DNA of 64,000 nt from Anadara kagoshimensis (taxonomy: Eukaryota > Mollusca > Bivalvia > Arcoida > Arcidae), in contig CM037869.1 of the NCBI GenBank assembly GCA_021292105.1, forward strand, positions 29,589,536 through 29,653,535, written 5' to 3'. The notes below the pieces were generated by a model. It ran no database searches and was not told the DNA's origin. It saw only the letters and a program-made list of their open reading frames with translations. Below, one piece after another: positions 10,463 to 23,394 of the stretch. The number at the start of each line of letters is the position of its first letter. Position 1 is the first letter of the stretch. The position numbers and the translations under genes were made by a program.

Positions 10463-11269
10463 ATACACCATATCGACACATGACTAGAGTGAAATTATGG
10501 TGTTTTACATACCAATTGAAACTGTAAAATCCTTTTACTTATAAGGTATATAACGACGAGCGTTTCCCGGTGGAGGAAACCGGATAACCGTAAAAAAATA
10601 ACTGACCTTTCGCAAGCAAATGGACAAATATTCTCAGACTAGACTTATTAAACCCAAAGCAGTGAGTAGCCTATGGTCCTTATGCGTCCGCATTAGACAT
10701 CTCAGTCACAGAGGCCTCATATTAATAAATGAATAGTCAGGCAAGCTGTTTTTGAAAGCTAGTACTTATAAGATTAACATATTAGTTGTAGGCTACTTTA
10801 ATTGATCATGTCGTACTGAGAGGATTTATGAATGTTCCGACATGACACTCCTATATGTGTATATACGACATACACTTTGGAAAAAACAGGAAGTAAAATG
10901 TAAAATATAAATCGAAAGTTAAAATAAAACTTTTCTTACTTTTCTAAAACTGTAGCAACATGTTGGTCCAAAATTCACCACTTAATATTATCAATTAATT
11001 CATCAACTAACAATGACTTCATGTATGCGATCTTTGTGGTTTTTTTTAATCTAAAATAGTCACGCTTTATTAAGTCTTGGTGGATATCCAGTTTAAACAT
11101 GGCAACAAGTATACAAACAAAATCAATAAATATTGTGTCCTCGTGTTGTCTTGATTGTCAAATAATATACGTGGTTTTTTAGAAACAGATGTATTTTTTC
11201 TAAATATCTTTATAAAGATTCACTGTTGAGATGATTCATACAGCTTCCTTGTGTTACAACGACCTCTTC

Positions 11270-11540
11270 TTACATAACAGAGGCCGCGATTGCGACGTTA
11301 GTCTACAAACCAAGGGTCTCTCATCGCTGTGATTTCGAGTACCACTCAAAGTGAATTTTCCTTGCCATGACCTTCACTGGTTTACCATGTTTACCCGGTG
11401 TCAGTATAATGTGACTCGGGGTGATACTCTTGTCTTCGGCGTACTGACTCGGTGAGCTAGCACGTTAAAGTCCCTAGCGTGAGTGTGCGCTAGTACAAGG
11501 CAGACCATAAAGAACACTCGCATTTCACATGCACGAACTT
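11270..11540 (+). repeat. SINE-like module of the trailing flank (unit 1)
   Basis: The module contains GATTTCGAGTACC, resembling a Pol III B box (GGTTCGANTCC) with substitutions. It is followed about 130 bp later by GAGCTAGCACGTTAAAG. The word GCACGTTAAAG also appears, inverted, in the separate SINE-like element near 45.5 kb. Copies recur in units 2, 4, 5, 6 and 7. The tRNA origin is a suggestion only. Confidence 0.4.
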
Positions 11541-12280
11541 GTTCATAAATTAATGTATAGAAATTATTAAAGTAGTTCTCGCCGCGAACTTTACGAGTTA
11601 ATTTTGCATAATCAATTAAAGCAAGAATTCAAAATAGGTGTTAGTATTTGATTAGCAGATTTTTAAGTTTGGAAGATGGTATTTGATAGAAAATAGAAAT
11701 AACTTAACACATATACCGTAAAAACCCATGTGAATTGCACACCTGTTTAATTTACGCAGGCAATTTTTAGACAAATTTTTTGTTGAAAAGCTTCTGCTCT
11801 TGTAAATTTTGAACCTAAAAATTTCCTGAATTGTCGATCATACGGTCTGGGGTAATAATGTAATTCTACGTATAAGATGCTCAGTGATTACATAATTTAT
11901 ATTTTTCTTAGCAGTAGCATTTTGATTGTCATAATTTTAACAATTGGAAAAAGTCACTGGGATCATTTGGTGAGGGGATATAGTAATACCGCTCTGTGTG
12001 TGTGTGTGTGTGGGGGGGGGGGTTCGTCGCAATTGGTTTCCGTGCATTTAAAAGCGAACCCTACATCTCACCTTTAAACAGACGCTATTGTGGTGATAGT
12101 ACTACTCAACGCCTCCGCCCCCATCAATCGGTCTTGTCATAATTATTGACTTAAACGCTCAATATATTATATGACTATTATATCATAAATAAAATCACCA
12201 CTTAAAAAGTTTCCAAATTTGCTAGAAGCACACATTAGAACATAACATGTTCATATCAAACAATATAGCATCTCCAACAA

Positions 12281-13328
12281 CTGAAAGGAAAACAACATAC
12301 TTGCCAATGAATATCTAAGGAACAACAACATACTTGCCAATGAATATCTAAGAAATAACAACATACTTGTAGATGAATGTCGAAGGAACAACAACATACT
12401 TGCCAATGTATGTCTAAGGAACAACAACATCTTTGTCAATAAATATCTAAGGAACAACAACATAGTTGCCAATGAATATCTAAGGACAACAACATACTTC
12501 TAAATGAATGTCTAAGGACAATAACATACTCGCCAATGAATATCTAAGGACAACAACATACTTGCAAATGAATGTCTAAGGACAACAACATACTTGCAAA
12601 TGAATATCTAAGGAACAACAACATACTTGCCAATGAATATCTAAGGACAACAACATACTTGCCAATGAATATCTAAGGAGAACAACATACTTGCAAATTA
12701 ATATCTAAGGAACAACAACATACTTGCCAATGAATATCTAAGGAACAACAACTTACTTGCAAATGAATATCTAAGGACAACAACATACTTGCAAATGAAT
12801 ATCTAAGGAACAACAACATACTTGCCAATGAATATCTAAGGACAACAAGATACTTGCCAATGAATATCTAAGGACAACAACATACTTGCAAATTAATATC
12901 TAAGGAACAACAACATACTTGCCAATGAATGTCTAAGGAACAACAACATACTTGGAAATAAATATCTAAGGAACAAGAACATACTTGCCAATGAATATCT
13001 AAGAAACAAGAACATACTTGCCAATAAATGTCTAAGGAACAACAACATACTTGCCGATGAATGTCTAAGGAACAACAACATACTTGCCAATGAATATAAG
13101 GACAACAACATACTTGCAAATTAATATCTAAGGAACAACAACATACTTGCCAATGAATGTCTAAGGAACAACAACATACTTGGAAATAAATATCTAAGGA
13201 ACAAGAACATACTTGCCAATAAATGTCTAAGGAACAACGACATACTTGCCAATGAATGTCTAAGGAACAACAACATATTTGCCAATGAATATCTAAGGAA
13301 CAACAACATACTAGCAAATGAATGTCTA
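12281..13328 (+). repeat. 33-bp minisatellite array 2 (about 32 copies)
   Basis: Includes many 32-bp units (AAGGACAACAACA in place of AAGGAACAACAACA), which break every reading frame. A higher-order repeat is visible: a block starting ACTTGCAAATTAATATC at about 12,887 recurs at about 13,108 with the same following variants (CTTGGAAATAAATATC, then AACAAGAACATAC). Confidence 0.95.
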
Positions 13329-14169
13329 TATACCATATCGACACATGGCTAGAGTGAAAAAATGTTGTTTAACATCCCAATTGCAATCCATTTACTTATA
13401 TAAAGACTAGCGTTTACCGGCGGAGGAAACCGGATAACCGTATAAAAAAACACTGACTTTTCGCAAGCAAATAGACAAATATTCTCAGACTAGGCTATAA
13501 TAAACCCAAAGCAGTGAGTAGCCTGTAGTCCTTATGCGTCTGCATTAGACATCTCAGTCACAGAGGCCTCATATTAATAAATGAATAGTCAGGCAAGCTT
13601 TTTGGAAAGCTAGTACTTGTAAGATTAACATATGAGTTGTAGGCTACTTTTAATTGATCATGTCGTAATGAGAGGATTTATGAATGTTCCGACATGACAG
13701 TCCTATATGTGTATATACGACATACACTTTGGAAAAAACAAGAAGTAAAATGTAAAATATAAATTGAAAGTTAAAATAAAGCTTTTCTTACTTTTCTAAA
13801 ACTGTAGCAACATGTTGGTCCAAAATTCACCACTTAGAATATAATAATTATAAATTAAATTAGTTTAAATACACCCCACTTAAGTCTAGACTTACCTCTA
13901 GTTATCAATTAATTCATCAACTAACAATGACTTAATGTATGCGATCTTTGTGTTTTTTATCTAAAGTAGTCACGCTTTATTTACAGTCTTGGCGGATATC
14001 CAGTTTAAACATGGCATCAAGTATACAAACAAAATCAATAAATATTGTGTCCTCGTGTTGGCTTGATTGTCAAATAATATACGTGTTTTTTTTAGAAACA
14101 GATGTCTTATTTCTAAATATCTTAATAAAGAATTATTGTTGAGATAATTTCATACAGCTTCCTTGTGTG

Positions 14170-14440
14170 ACAGCGACCTCTTCTTATATAACAGAGACCG
14201 CGATGGCGACGCCAGTCTACAAACCAAGGGTCTCTCACCGCTGTGATTTTGAGTACCGCTCAACGTGAATTTTCCTGCCATTGCCCTTTACTGGTTTACC
14301 CGGTGTCAGTATAATGTGACTCGGGGGTGATACTCTTGTCTTCGGCGTACTGACTCGGTGAGCTAGCACGTTAAAGTCCCTGAGTTTGCGCTAGTACAAG
14401 GCAGACCATAAATACAGTCGCACTTCACATGAACGAACTT
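14170..14440 (+). repeat. SINE-like module of the trailing flank (unit 2)
   Basis: Same module as in unit 1, with GATTTTGAGTACC and AGCTAGCACGTTAAAG. The copy in unit 6 differs by only a few bases. Confidence 0.4.
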
Positions 14441-14583
14441 GTTCATAGATTAATCCAAAGAAATTATTAAAGTAGTTCTCGCCGCGAAAAGCTGCGTTGC
14501 TAAGCAACATTCAACAACAATGTCTTCCTAAACTACGCCTTTTCAGTCACTGGTCATGGCCGTATGAGACATACATAATTATT

Positions 14584-14739
14584 ATATACACAGTGTGTAT
14601 ATACAACCCTCAGTATCAGGTCGAGTCCTTTTTTCCTAGCCGTATCACTACGAGTCGCGCTTGCGCGACGAGTAGTGATACAGCTACGAAAAAAGGACGA
14701 GACCTGATACGAAGGGTTGTATATACACACTGTGTATAT
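14584..14739. repeat. 156-bp near-perfect palindrome (hairpin, unit 2)
   Basis: The left arm starts ATATACACAGTGTGTATAT and runs through AACCCTCAGTATCAGGTCGAG. The right arm mirrors it and ends ACACACTGTGTATAT. The apex is TCGCGCTTGCGCGA. Because of the palindrome both strands encode almost the same peptide (CIYNPQYQV and CIYNPSYQV), a useful sign that these frames are not genes. Downstream are two TGACGTCA-type sites (about 14,772 and 14,808). Confidence 0.92.
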
Positions 14740-15111
14740 GATATTTTTATCTAACATTTCCTATTAGATCAATGACGTCACGAGGATAGGTGTCAACAAG
14801 AAATGAGTGACGTCACATTAGCAAATGTAATTATAGTCCCATAACTTCATTTTGTCTAAAACAGACTTTAATACAATCAAACATAATTAATGTAAATATT
14901 GTTAGATAAATATGTTTGTAAATACTTGTAATTGACCAATCAATATACATATTTAAAATTGGTTTTGAAATGAAATATTACCAGTTAATTTTGCATACTA
15001 GTAATCAATTAAAGCAAGAATTCAAAATAGGTGTTAGTATTTGATTAGCAGATTTTTAAGTTTGGAATATGGTATTTGATAGAAAATAGGAATAACTTAA
15101 TACATGTACCG

Positions 15112-15112
<1 letters not shown>

Positions 15113-15151
<39 letters not shown>
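15113..15151 (+). repeat. (TG)n at start of unit 3
   Basis: An uninterrupted TG tract. Its counterpart at 27,712-27,757 in copy B is longer, although the adjacent single-copy bases are nearly identical. Confidence 0.9.
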
Positions 15152-15155
<4 letters not shown>

Positions 15156-16194
15156 CCGTCACAATTGGTTTCCGTGCATTTAAAAGAGAACCCTACATCT
15201 CACCTTTAAACAGACGCTATTGTGGTAATAGTACTACTGAACGCCCCCCCCCTCCATGAATCGGTCTTGTCATAATTATTTGAGTAAAACGCTAAATATA
15301 TTATGTGACTATTATATCATAAATAAAATCAACACTTAAAAAGTGTCCAAATTTGCGGTGACCCTTATTCACCTAACTATTGCCCACCTTACTTATAAGG
15401 TTTTTATTTATTAAAAAACTACCATTTAAAAAGGCGAGTAATCATGCCGAGATGATTCATACTAACACTGTTCCTTTTTTTAATAATAATGTTTTCCACG
15501 CTACCTTTATGACTGGACTGCCATTGAAAGCCGATTGTGCAGTTATTTTCTATTAACATGTACGATAACCCGCCAAAGTTTAAAACTATCAAGTACTAAA
15601 ACATCATATAAATTCATGATTCGATCTTATATTTTGACATATGACTGAACGTTTTTCATTAAATAAATAATCGTCCATAATGTTATCGATCATTTTGAAT
15701 AATGAAAAATGAGAAATTTAGTATTTCAATGCATTTATTATGATCTTATATCATCAGAACTAACAATAGATTCCAGTACTGTCAATGATTGCTTTATTGT
15801 TAATATCTATTTCCAACTTGATAGATTTGTTGACATCATCCCTCAAAACATTTACAAAAGATATATAGGATTTAACCTATATGCACAAATGTTCAGCTAT
15901 TCGTTATTTAGTCTATACATATATTCGACATTGCATTGACCGAGTGGTAAAGGTGTTATAATTTTAAAACCCAAGACGTCTCACCACTGCATAATCGAGC
16001 CCGCTAAACAGCAAGTGAGAAAGGATTTTTCTGGCGGTAGACCTTTACTGGTTACCTAAGTACCAGTATAATGGACTAAGTGCTGTGTTATGTTATTCTG
16101 TGGAATTGTTGGCGAGTGTTCCAGCTGTTTTAAGGTTGCTACAGGCACACATTATTACAAATTCATATCAATTGATATAACATCTCCAATAACT

Positions 16195-16291
16195 GATAGG
16201 AAAACAACATTGTCAATGAATATCTAAGGAACAACAACATACTTGCCGATGAATATCTAAGGAACAACAACATACTAGCAAATGAATATCT
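16195..16291 (+). repeat. 33-bp minisatellite remnant (about 3 copies)
   Basis: Three units between the standard leading (CATCTCCAATAACTGATAGG) and trailing (ACACCATATCGACACATGG) flanks. It shows that the flanks persist when the array is nearly lost. Confidence 0.9.
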
Positions 16292-16410
16292 GTACACCAT
16301 ATCGACACATGGCTAGAGTGAAATTATGGTGTTTTACATACCAATGTCTTCCTTAACTACGCCTTTTTAATCACTGGTCATGGCCGTATGAGACATACAT
16401 ATTATTTAGA

Positions 16411-16552
16411 CAGTGTGTATGTACAACCCTCAGTATCAAGTCGATTATTTTTTTCCTAGCCGTATCACTACGAGTCGCGCTTGCGCAAAGAGTAATGATA
16501 CAACTACGAAAAAAAGACGAGACCTGATACGAAGGGTTGTACATACACACTG
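16411..16552. repeat. Hairpin copy in unit 3
   Basis: The arms start CAGTGTGTATGTACAACCC and end GGGTTGTACATACACACTG. They have more mismatches than in unit 2, and the apex is altered (GCGCTTGCGCAAAG). A TGACGTCA site (about 16,685), a TAACGTCA and a CACACTGTGGT dyad follow downstream. Confidence 0.88.
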
Positions 16553-17832
16553 TGTATATGATATTTTTATCTAACATTTCTATAAACTCATTAAAAAAAT
16601 AAAAAAAACCTAATACTTTATGCGAAAAAATACATTTCACCAAACAAAACCGCTGAACTAGGTTATGACATGTTTTGTAGCAATGACGTCATTGTTTACA
16701 TTTGACAAATCGGAGATTCCACGATAACGTCACAATGAGAAATACACGTGTATTTTACCGCCAATGTTGTATCACCACACTGTGGTAATAAAAGATTCTG
16801 TATTGCGCGTGTTCGATAAAACTTGTTTTTTATCAAATACAGACAGAGAAACTAGTCTAATGTTATATAAATATGTTTATTATACTATTATGCTTGTAAA
16901 TACTTGTAATTGACCAATCAATATACATATTTAAAATTGGTTTTGAAATGAAATATCACCAGTTAATTTTGCATAATCAATTAAAGCAAGAATTCAAAAT
17001 AGGTGTTAGTATTTGATTGGCAGATTTTAAGTTTAGAAGATGGTATTTGATAGAAAATAGGAATAACTTAATACATGTACCGCTGTGTGTGTGTGTGTGT
17101 GTGTGGGGGGGGGGGTCCGTCACAATTTGTTTCCGTGCATTTAAAAGAGAACCCTACATCTCACCTTTAAACAGACGCTATTGTGGTGATAGTACTACTG
17201 AACGACCCCGCCCCAATCAATCGGTCTTGTCATAATTATTTCAGTAAACGCTAAATGTATTATGTGACTATTATATCATAAATAAAATCAACACTTAAAA
17301 AGTGTCCAAATTTGCGGTGACCCTTATTCACCTAACTATTGCCCACCTTACTTATAAGACTTTTATTTATTAAAAAACTACCATTTAAAAAGGCGAGTAA
17401 TCATAACAAGACGATTCATACTAACACTGTTCCTTTTTTAATAATAATGTTTTCCATGCTACCCTTATGACTGGTCAGCCATTGAAAGTCGATTGCGCAG
17501 TAATTTTCTATTAACATGTACGTTAAGCCGCCAAAGCTTATAACTATCAAGTACTGAAACACCATATAAATTCATGATTTGATCTTATATTTTGACATAT
17601 GAATCAACGTTTTTCATTAAATAAATAATCGTCATTAATGTTATTGGTCATTTTGAATAATGAAAAATGAGAAATATAAGTATTTGAGGCGTCACTGCGT
17701 TAATGTGTTTGTTGGTCAAATAGCTGTTGAATGATATGACAGTATTTGTGCAAAAGATCGCTAAAATGCTATGGATATATATGTTAACTAGCTGACTGCA
17801 ACTTCCGTTAGGCAAAAACGAAAAATGAAATT

Positions 17833-18983
17833 AAACAACAACATACTTGCCAATGAATGTCTAAGGAACAACAACATACTTGCCAATGAATGTCTAAAGA
17901 ACAACAACATACTTGCCAATGAATGTCTAAAGAACAACAACATACTTGCCAATGAATATCTAAGAAACAACAACATAATCTACAATGAATATCTAAGGAA
18001 CAACAACATACTTGCCAATGAATATCTAAGAACAACAACATACTCTCCAATGAATATCTAAGGAACAACAACATAATCTCCAATGAATATCTAAGGAACA
18101 AAAATATACCACCCAATGAATTTTTAAGTAACAACAACATACCAGCAAATGAATATCTAACGAACAACAACATACATGCAATGAATATCTAAGAAACAAC
18201 AACACACTTGCAAATGGATATCTTACGAACAACAACATACTTGCAAATGAATATATAAGGAACAACAACATACTTGCCAATGAATATCTAAGGAACAACA
18301 ATGGACTTGCCGATGAATGTCTTAGGAACAACAACATACTTGCCAATGAATATCTAAGGAACAACAATGGACTTGCCAATGAATGTCTAAGGAACAACAG
18401 CATACTTGCCAATGAATGTCTAAGGAACAACAACATACTTGCCAATGAATATCTAAGGAACAACAATGGACTTGCCAATGAATGTCTAAGGAACAACAAG
18501 ATACTTGCCAATGAATGTCTAAGGAACAACAACATACTTGCCAATGAATATCTAAGGAACAACAATGGACTTGCCAATGAATATCTAAGGAACAACAACA
18601 TACTTGCCAATGAATGTCTAAGGAACAACAACATACTCTCCAATGAATATCTTAGGAACTACAACATACTTGCCAATGAATATTTTAGAATTAACAACAT
18701 ACTTGCAGATGAATGTCGAAGGAACAACAACATACTTGCAAATGAATATCTAAGGAACAACAACATACTTGCCAATGAATATCTAAGGAACAACAACATA
18801 CTTGCAAATGGATATCTAAGCACCAACAACATACTTGCCAATGAATATCTAAGGAACACCAACATACTTGCAAATGGATATCTAAGCAACAACAAAATAC
18901 TTGCAAATGGATATCTTACGAACAACAACATACTTGCCAATGAATATCTAAGGAACAACAACATACCAGCAAATGAATGTCTA
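17833..18983 (+). repeat. 33-bp minisatellite array 4 (about 35 copies)
   Basis: This array contains a private variant, AACAACAATGGACTTGCC, repeated several times between 18,295 and 18,575 and alternating with standard units. That is a local higher-order repeat. Long minus-strand frames (up to 205 codons) are read-through of the repeat. Confidence 0.95.
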
Positions 18984-19849
18984 TACACCATATCGGCACA
19001 TGTTGTCTAGAGTGAAATTATGGTGTTTTACATACCAAATGAAACTGTGAAATCCATTTACTTATAAGTTTTATGAAGACGAGCGTTTCCCGGTAGAGGA
19101 AACCGGATAACCGTAAAAAATCACTGACCTTTCGCAAGCAAATGGACAAATATTCTCAGACTAGGCTATATTAAACCCCAAGCAGTGATAAGCCTGTGGT
19201 CTTTATGCGTTCGCATTAGACCTTTCGGGCACCGAATCGTCATATTAATAAATTATTAGTCATGCAAGGTTTTTGGAGAGCTAGTACTTGTAAGATTAAC
19301 ATATTAGTTGTAAGTTACTTTAATTGATCATGTCGTGCTGAGAGGATTTATGAATGTTCCGACATGACACTCCTATATGTGTATATACGATATACACTTT
19401 GGAAAAACCAGGAAGTAAAATATAAAATATAAATCGAAAGTTAAAATTAAAATTTTCTTACTTTTCTAAAACTGCAACAACACGTTGGTCCAAAATTCAC
19501 TACTTAGTATATTATAATTATAAATTACATGAGGTTATATACACCCCACTTATGTCTAGACTTTACCTCTAGTTATCAATTTATGCACCAACTAACAATG
19601 ACTTCATGTATGCGATCTTTGTGTTCTTCTTATCTAAAGTATGATAGTCACGTTTTATTTACAGTCTTGGCGGATATCCAGTTTAAACATGGAAACAACT
19701 ATACAAACAAAATCAATAAATATTGTGCCCTCGTGTTGGCTTGATTGTCATATAATATACGTGTTTTTCAGAAACAGGTGTGTTTTTTCTAAATATCGTA
19801 ATAAAGAATCATTGTTGAGATGATTTCATACATCTTCCTTGTGTGACAA

Positions 19850-20130
19850 CGACCTCTTGTTACATAACAGAGGCCGCGATGGCGACGTCAGTCTACAAAC
19901 CAAGGGTCTCTCACCGCTGTGATTTCGAGTACCGCTCAAAGTGAATTCTCCTTGCCATTGACTTTTACTGGTTTACCTGGTGTCAGTTTAATGTGACTTG
20001 GGAGTGATACTCTTGTCTTCGGCGTACTGACTCGGTGAGCTAGCACGTTAAAGTCCCTGAGTGTGCGCTAGTACAAGGCAGACCATAAAGAACACTCGCA
20101 CTTCACATGCACAAACTTGTTCATAGATTA
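19850..20130 (+). repeat. SINE-like module of the trailing flank (unit 4)
   Basis: Same GATTTCGAGTACC and GAGCTAGCACGTTAAAG words as in units 1 and 2, in the same position after the minisatellite. Confidence 0.4.
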
Positions 20131-20256
20131 ATCCATAGAAATTATTAAAGTAGTTCTCGCGGCGAAAAGCTGCTTTGCTATATTCAACAACAATATCTTC
20201 CTAAACAACGCCTTTTCAGTCACTGGTCATGGCCGTATAAGACCTACATATTATAA

Positions 20257-20384
20257 ACACAGTGTGTATGTACAACCCTCAGTATCAGGTCGAGTCCTTT
20301 TTTCGTTGCTGTATCACTACGATTAGTGATAAAGCTACGAAAAAAGGACGAGACCTGATACAAAGGGTTGTACATACACTGTGT
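20257..20384. repeat. Hairpin copy in unit 4, apex deleted
   Basis: The arms match those of units 2 and 3, but the apex has lost the GTCGCGCTTGCGCGAC segment and now reads ATCACTACGATTAGTGAT. The total is about 128 bp instead of 156. Downstream are TGACGTCA sites at about 20,513 and 20,554. Confidence 0.88.
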
Positions 20385-20904
20385 CTATGATATTTTTTTC
20401 TAACAATTCCTATAAGTTCATCAAAATAGTAAAAAAACCAATACTTTATGTAAAAAAAAACATTTTACCACAGAAAACAGCTGAACTATGTTATGACATG
20501 TTTTGTAGTAATGACGTCATTGTTTACATTTGACAAATCGTCATTCCCCAATGACGTCACAATGAGAAGTGCACGTGAACTTTACCGTCCATGTGGTGAT
20601 ACAAGATTCTGTATCACGCGTGTTCGATAAAACTTGTATTTCATCAAATAGAGACAGAAAAACTAGTCTAATGTTAGATAAAAATGTTTATTATACTATT
20701 ATGCTTGTAAATACTTGTAATTGACCAATCAATATACATATTTAAAATTGGTTTTGTAATGAAATATTACCAGTTAATTTTGCATAATCAATTAAAGCAA
20801 GAATTCAAAATAGGTGTTAGTATTTGATTAGCAGATTTTTAAGTTTGGAATATGGTATTTGATAGAAAATAGGAATAACTTAATACATGTACCGCTGTGG
20901 GTGG

Positions 20905-20935
<31 letters not shown>

Positions 20936-21983
20936 GTGTGGGTCTGTCACAATTGGTTTCCGTGCATTTAAAAGAGAACCCTACATCTCACCTTTAAACA
21001 GACGCTATTGTGGTGATAGTACTACTGAACGTCCCCCATCCATCAATCGGTCTTGTCATAATTATTTGAGGCAAACGCTCAATATATTATGTGACTATTA
21101 TATCATAAATAAAACCAACACTTAAAAAGTGTCCAAATTTCCGGTGACCCTTATTCGCCTAACTATCGCCCACCTTACTTATAAGGTTTTTATTTATTAA
21201 AAAACTACCATTTAAAAAGGCGAGTAATCATGCCGAGATGATTCATACTAACACTGTTCCTTTTTTAATAATAATGTTTTCCACGCTACCTTTATGACTG
21301 GACTGCCATTGAAAGCCGATTGTGCAGTTATTTTCTATTAACATGTACGTTAACCCGCCAAAGTTTATAACTATCAAGCACTGAAACATCATATAGATTC
21401 ATAATTCGATGTTATATTTCGACATTTGACTGAACGTTTTTCATTAAATAAATAATCGTCCATAATGTTATTGATCATTTTGAATAAATAAAAATGAGAA
21501 ATATTAGTATTTCAATGCATTTATTATGATCTTATATTATCAGAACTAACAATAGATTCCAGTACTGTCAATAATTGTTTTATTGTTAATATCTAGTTCC
21601 AATATGATAGATTTGTTGACATCATCCCTCAAAACATTTACAAAAGATATATAGGATTTAACCCATATGCACAAATGTTCAGCTGTTCGTTATTTAGTTT
21701 ATACATATGTTCGACATTGCATGGACCGAATGGTAAAGGTGTTTAAATTTTAAAACCCAAGACGTCTCAACACTGCATAATCGAGCCCGCTAAACAGCAA
21801 GTGAGAAAGGATTTTTTTGGCGGTAGACCTTCACTAGTTAGCTAAGTACCAGTATAATGGACTAAGTGCCTTGTTGTGATATTCTGTGTAATTGTTGGCT
21901 AGTGTTCCAGTTGTTTCAAGGTTGCTACAAGCACACATTATTACATATTCATATCAATTGATATAACATCTCTAACAACTGAA

Positions 21984-22570
21984 AGGAAAACAACATACTT
22001 GCCAATGAATATCTAAGGAACAACAACATACTTGCCAATGAATATCTAAGGAACAACAACATACTCTGCAATGAATATCTAAGGAACAACATACTTGCCA
22101 ATGAATATCTAAGAAACAACAACATACTTGCCAATGAATGTCTAATGAACAACAACATACTTGCCAATGAATATCTAAGAAACAACAACATACTTGCTAA
22201 TGAATATCTAAGGAACAACAACATACTTGCCAATGAATATCTAAGGAACAACAACATACTCTGCAATGAATATCTAAGGAACAACATACTTGCCAATGAA
22301 TATCTAAGAAACAACAACATACTTGCCAATGAATATATAAGGAACAACAACATACTTGCCAATGAATGTCTAAGGAACAACAACATACTTGCCAATTAAT
22401 ATCTAAGGAACAATAAAATACTTGAAAATGGATATCTAAGGAACAACAACATACTTGAAAATGGATATCTAAGGAAAAACAACATACTTGCCAAAGAATA
22501 TCTAAGGAACAACAACATACTAGCAAATGAATATCTAAGGAACAATAACATACTAGCAAATGAATGTCTT
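21984..22570 (+). repeat. 33-bp minisatellite array 5 (about 18 copies)
   Basis: Follows the same order of variants as array 1 but lacks several units and has private units (ACTTGAAAATGGATATC) near its right end. The two arrays have therefore changed by unit loss and gain since the duplication. Confidence 0.95.
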
Positions 22571-22903
22571 TACACCATATCGACACATGACTAGAGTGAA
22601 ATTATGGTGTTTTACATACCAATTGAAACTGTAAAATCCTTTTACTTATAAGGTATATAACGACGAGCGTTTCCCGGTGGAGGAAACCGGATAACCGTAA
22701 AAAAATAACTGACCTTTCGCAAGCAAATGGACAAATATTCTCAGACTAGACTTATTAAACCCAAAGCAGTGAGTAGCCTGTGGTCCTTATGCGTCCGCAT
22801 TAGACATCTCAGTCACAGAGGCCTCATATTAATAAATGAATAGTCAGGCAAGCTGTTTTTGAAAGCTAGTACTTATAAGATTAACATATTAGTTGTAGGC
22901 TAC

Positions 22904-23394
22904 TTAAGAAATAACATTCTGTTTGAGTGTATTCATTCGGTATTATGAATGAGAGTCAGGAATAGCATATTCAATGAACTGCGAAGCAGTTCATGTTAAA
23001 TATGCTATTCCTGACTCTCATTCATAATACCGAATGAATACACTCAAATAGAATGTTATTTCTTATATTTACAATCATAAAAAAAACATTGATAGTATGT
23101 CCGCAATGTAAAATTATCGCTACAATAATTTATTTCATTCAAGATTCCGTAAAACATACGGGATTGATGGAACAGCCTTGCTCCAAATAAGGAAAGTTAC
23201 GTCGGGATTAGACTTGGATGCTGACCAATCAAACAATGCGTGACGTAATAGATGTCATTCTGTGACGTAAACGAATAGTTAAACGTTACGTAATCAGAGG
23301 TCGTGACCCCACACTGTATTCAAGAACAATTGAATGCCAGATAAAACAAATAGGTTCATCTAAAGAAAACCATTCCAATTGTAAATATTTTTAA
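22904..23394. mobile_element. Foldback element with TTAA flanks
   Basis: Unit 1 reads GGCTACTTTAATTGATC at this place. Unit 5 has about 0.48 kb inserted, with TTAA at both edges (22,904-22,907 and 23,391-23,394). The first 161 bp (22,905-23,065) form a nearly perfect palindrome starting TAAGAAATAACATTCTG and ending AGAATGTTATTTCTTA, with apex GAACTGCGAAGCAGTTC. The remaining roughly 320 bp are non-coding and hold several TGACGTAA or ACGTTACGTAA words. TTAA duplication is the habit of piggyBac-type transposition. One T of the host run differs from expectation, so this assignment is tentative. Confidence 0.75.

Larger units (their letters stand above)
8362..11992 (+). repeat. Macrosatellite unit 1
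   Basis: Order: (TG)n, leading flank, a 377-bp insert (8,958-9,334), second part of the leading flank, minisatellite array (9,811-10,462), then the trailing flank with the SINE-like module and the TTTTGCATAATCAATTAAAG end. It lacks the long hairpin: the flank goes from CTCGCCGCGAA straight to CTTTACGAGTTAATTTTGC. From about 9,375 on it is nearly identical to unit 5. Confidence 0.85.
11993..15111 (+). repeat. Macrosatellite unit 2
   Basis: The leading flank is shortened by about 1 kb: it jumps from AAAAAGTTTCCAAATTTGC directly to TAGAAGCACACATTAG just before the array. The array lies at 12,281-13,328. The trailing flank contains the SINE-like module and the 156-bp hairpin. It is nearly identical to unit 6. 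Confidence 0.85.
9375..15535 (+). repeat. Segmental duplication, copy A
   Basis: From about 9,375 to about 15,535 the sequence recurs almost unchanged at 21,547-28,135. The offset is about 12.17 kb before the first minisatellite and about 12.60 kb after it. The change is explained by the foldback insertion and by loss of minisatellite units in copy B. Differences are mainly in microsatellite lengths and scattered single bases. Confidence 0.88.
15112..17085 (+). repeat. Macrosatellite unit 3 (shortest full-order unit)
   Basis: The leading flank is complete, but the minisatellite has shrunk to about three copies. The trailing flank jumps from GTGTTTTACATACCA directly into the hairpin segment, so the SINE-like module is missing. 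This is a deletion derivative of the standard unit. Confidence 0.8.
17086..20894 (+). repeat. Macrosatellite unit 4
   Basis: The leading flank retains the left half of the unit-1 insert (GTATTTGAGGCG... to CGAAAAATGAAAT) and then switches abruptly into the minisatellite at 17,833, so the usual pre-array flank is missing. The trailing flank is complete, with SINE-like module and a shortened hairpin. Confidence 0.82.

Noticed and set aside
10091..10471. Long Cys/Leu-rich minus-strand frames (VCCCSLDIHWQ...) that look like secreted or membrane proteins
   Set aside because: They are the 33-bp minisatellite read through. The opposite strand is open over the same bases, there is no start context or splice site, and they recur wherever the repeat occurs.
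14497..14757. Overlapping frames on both strands (CIYNPQYQV / CIYNPSYQV) as a gene pair
   Set aside because: The two peptides resemble each other only because the DNA is a 156-bp palindrome.
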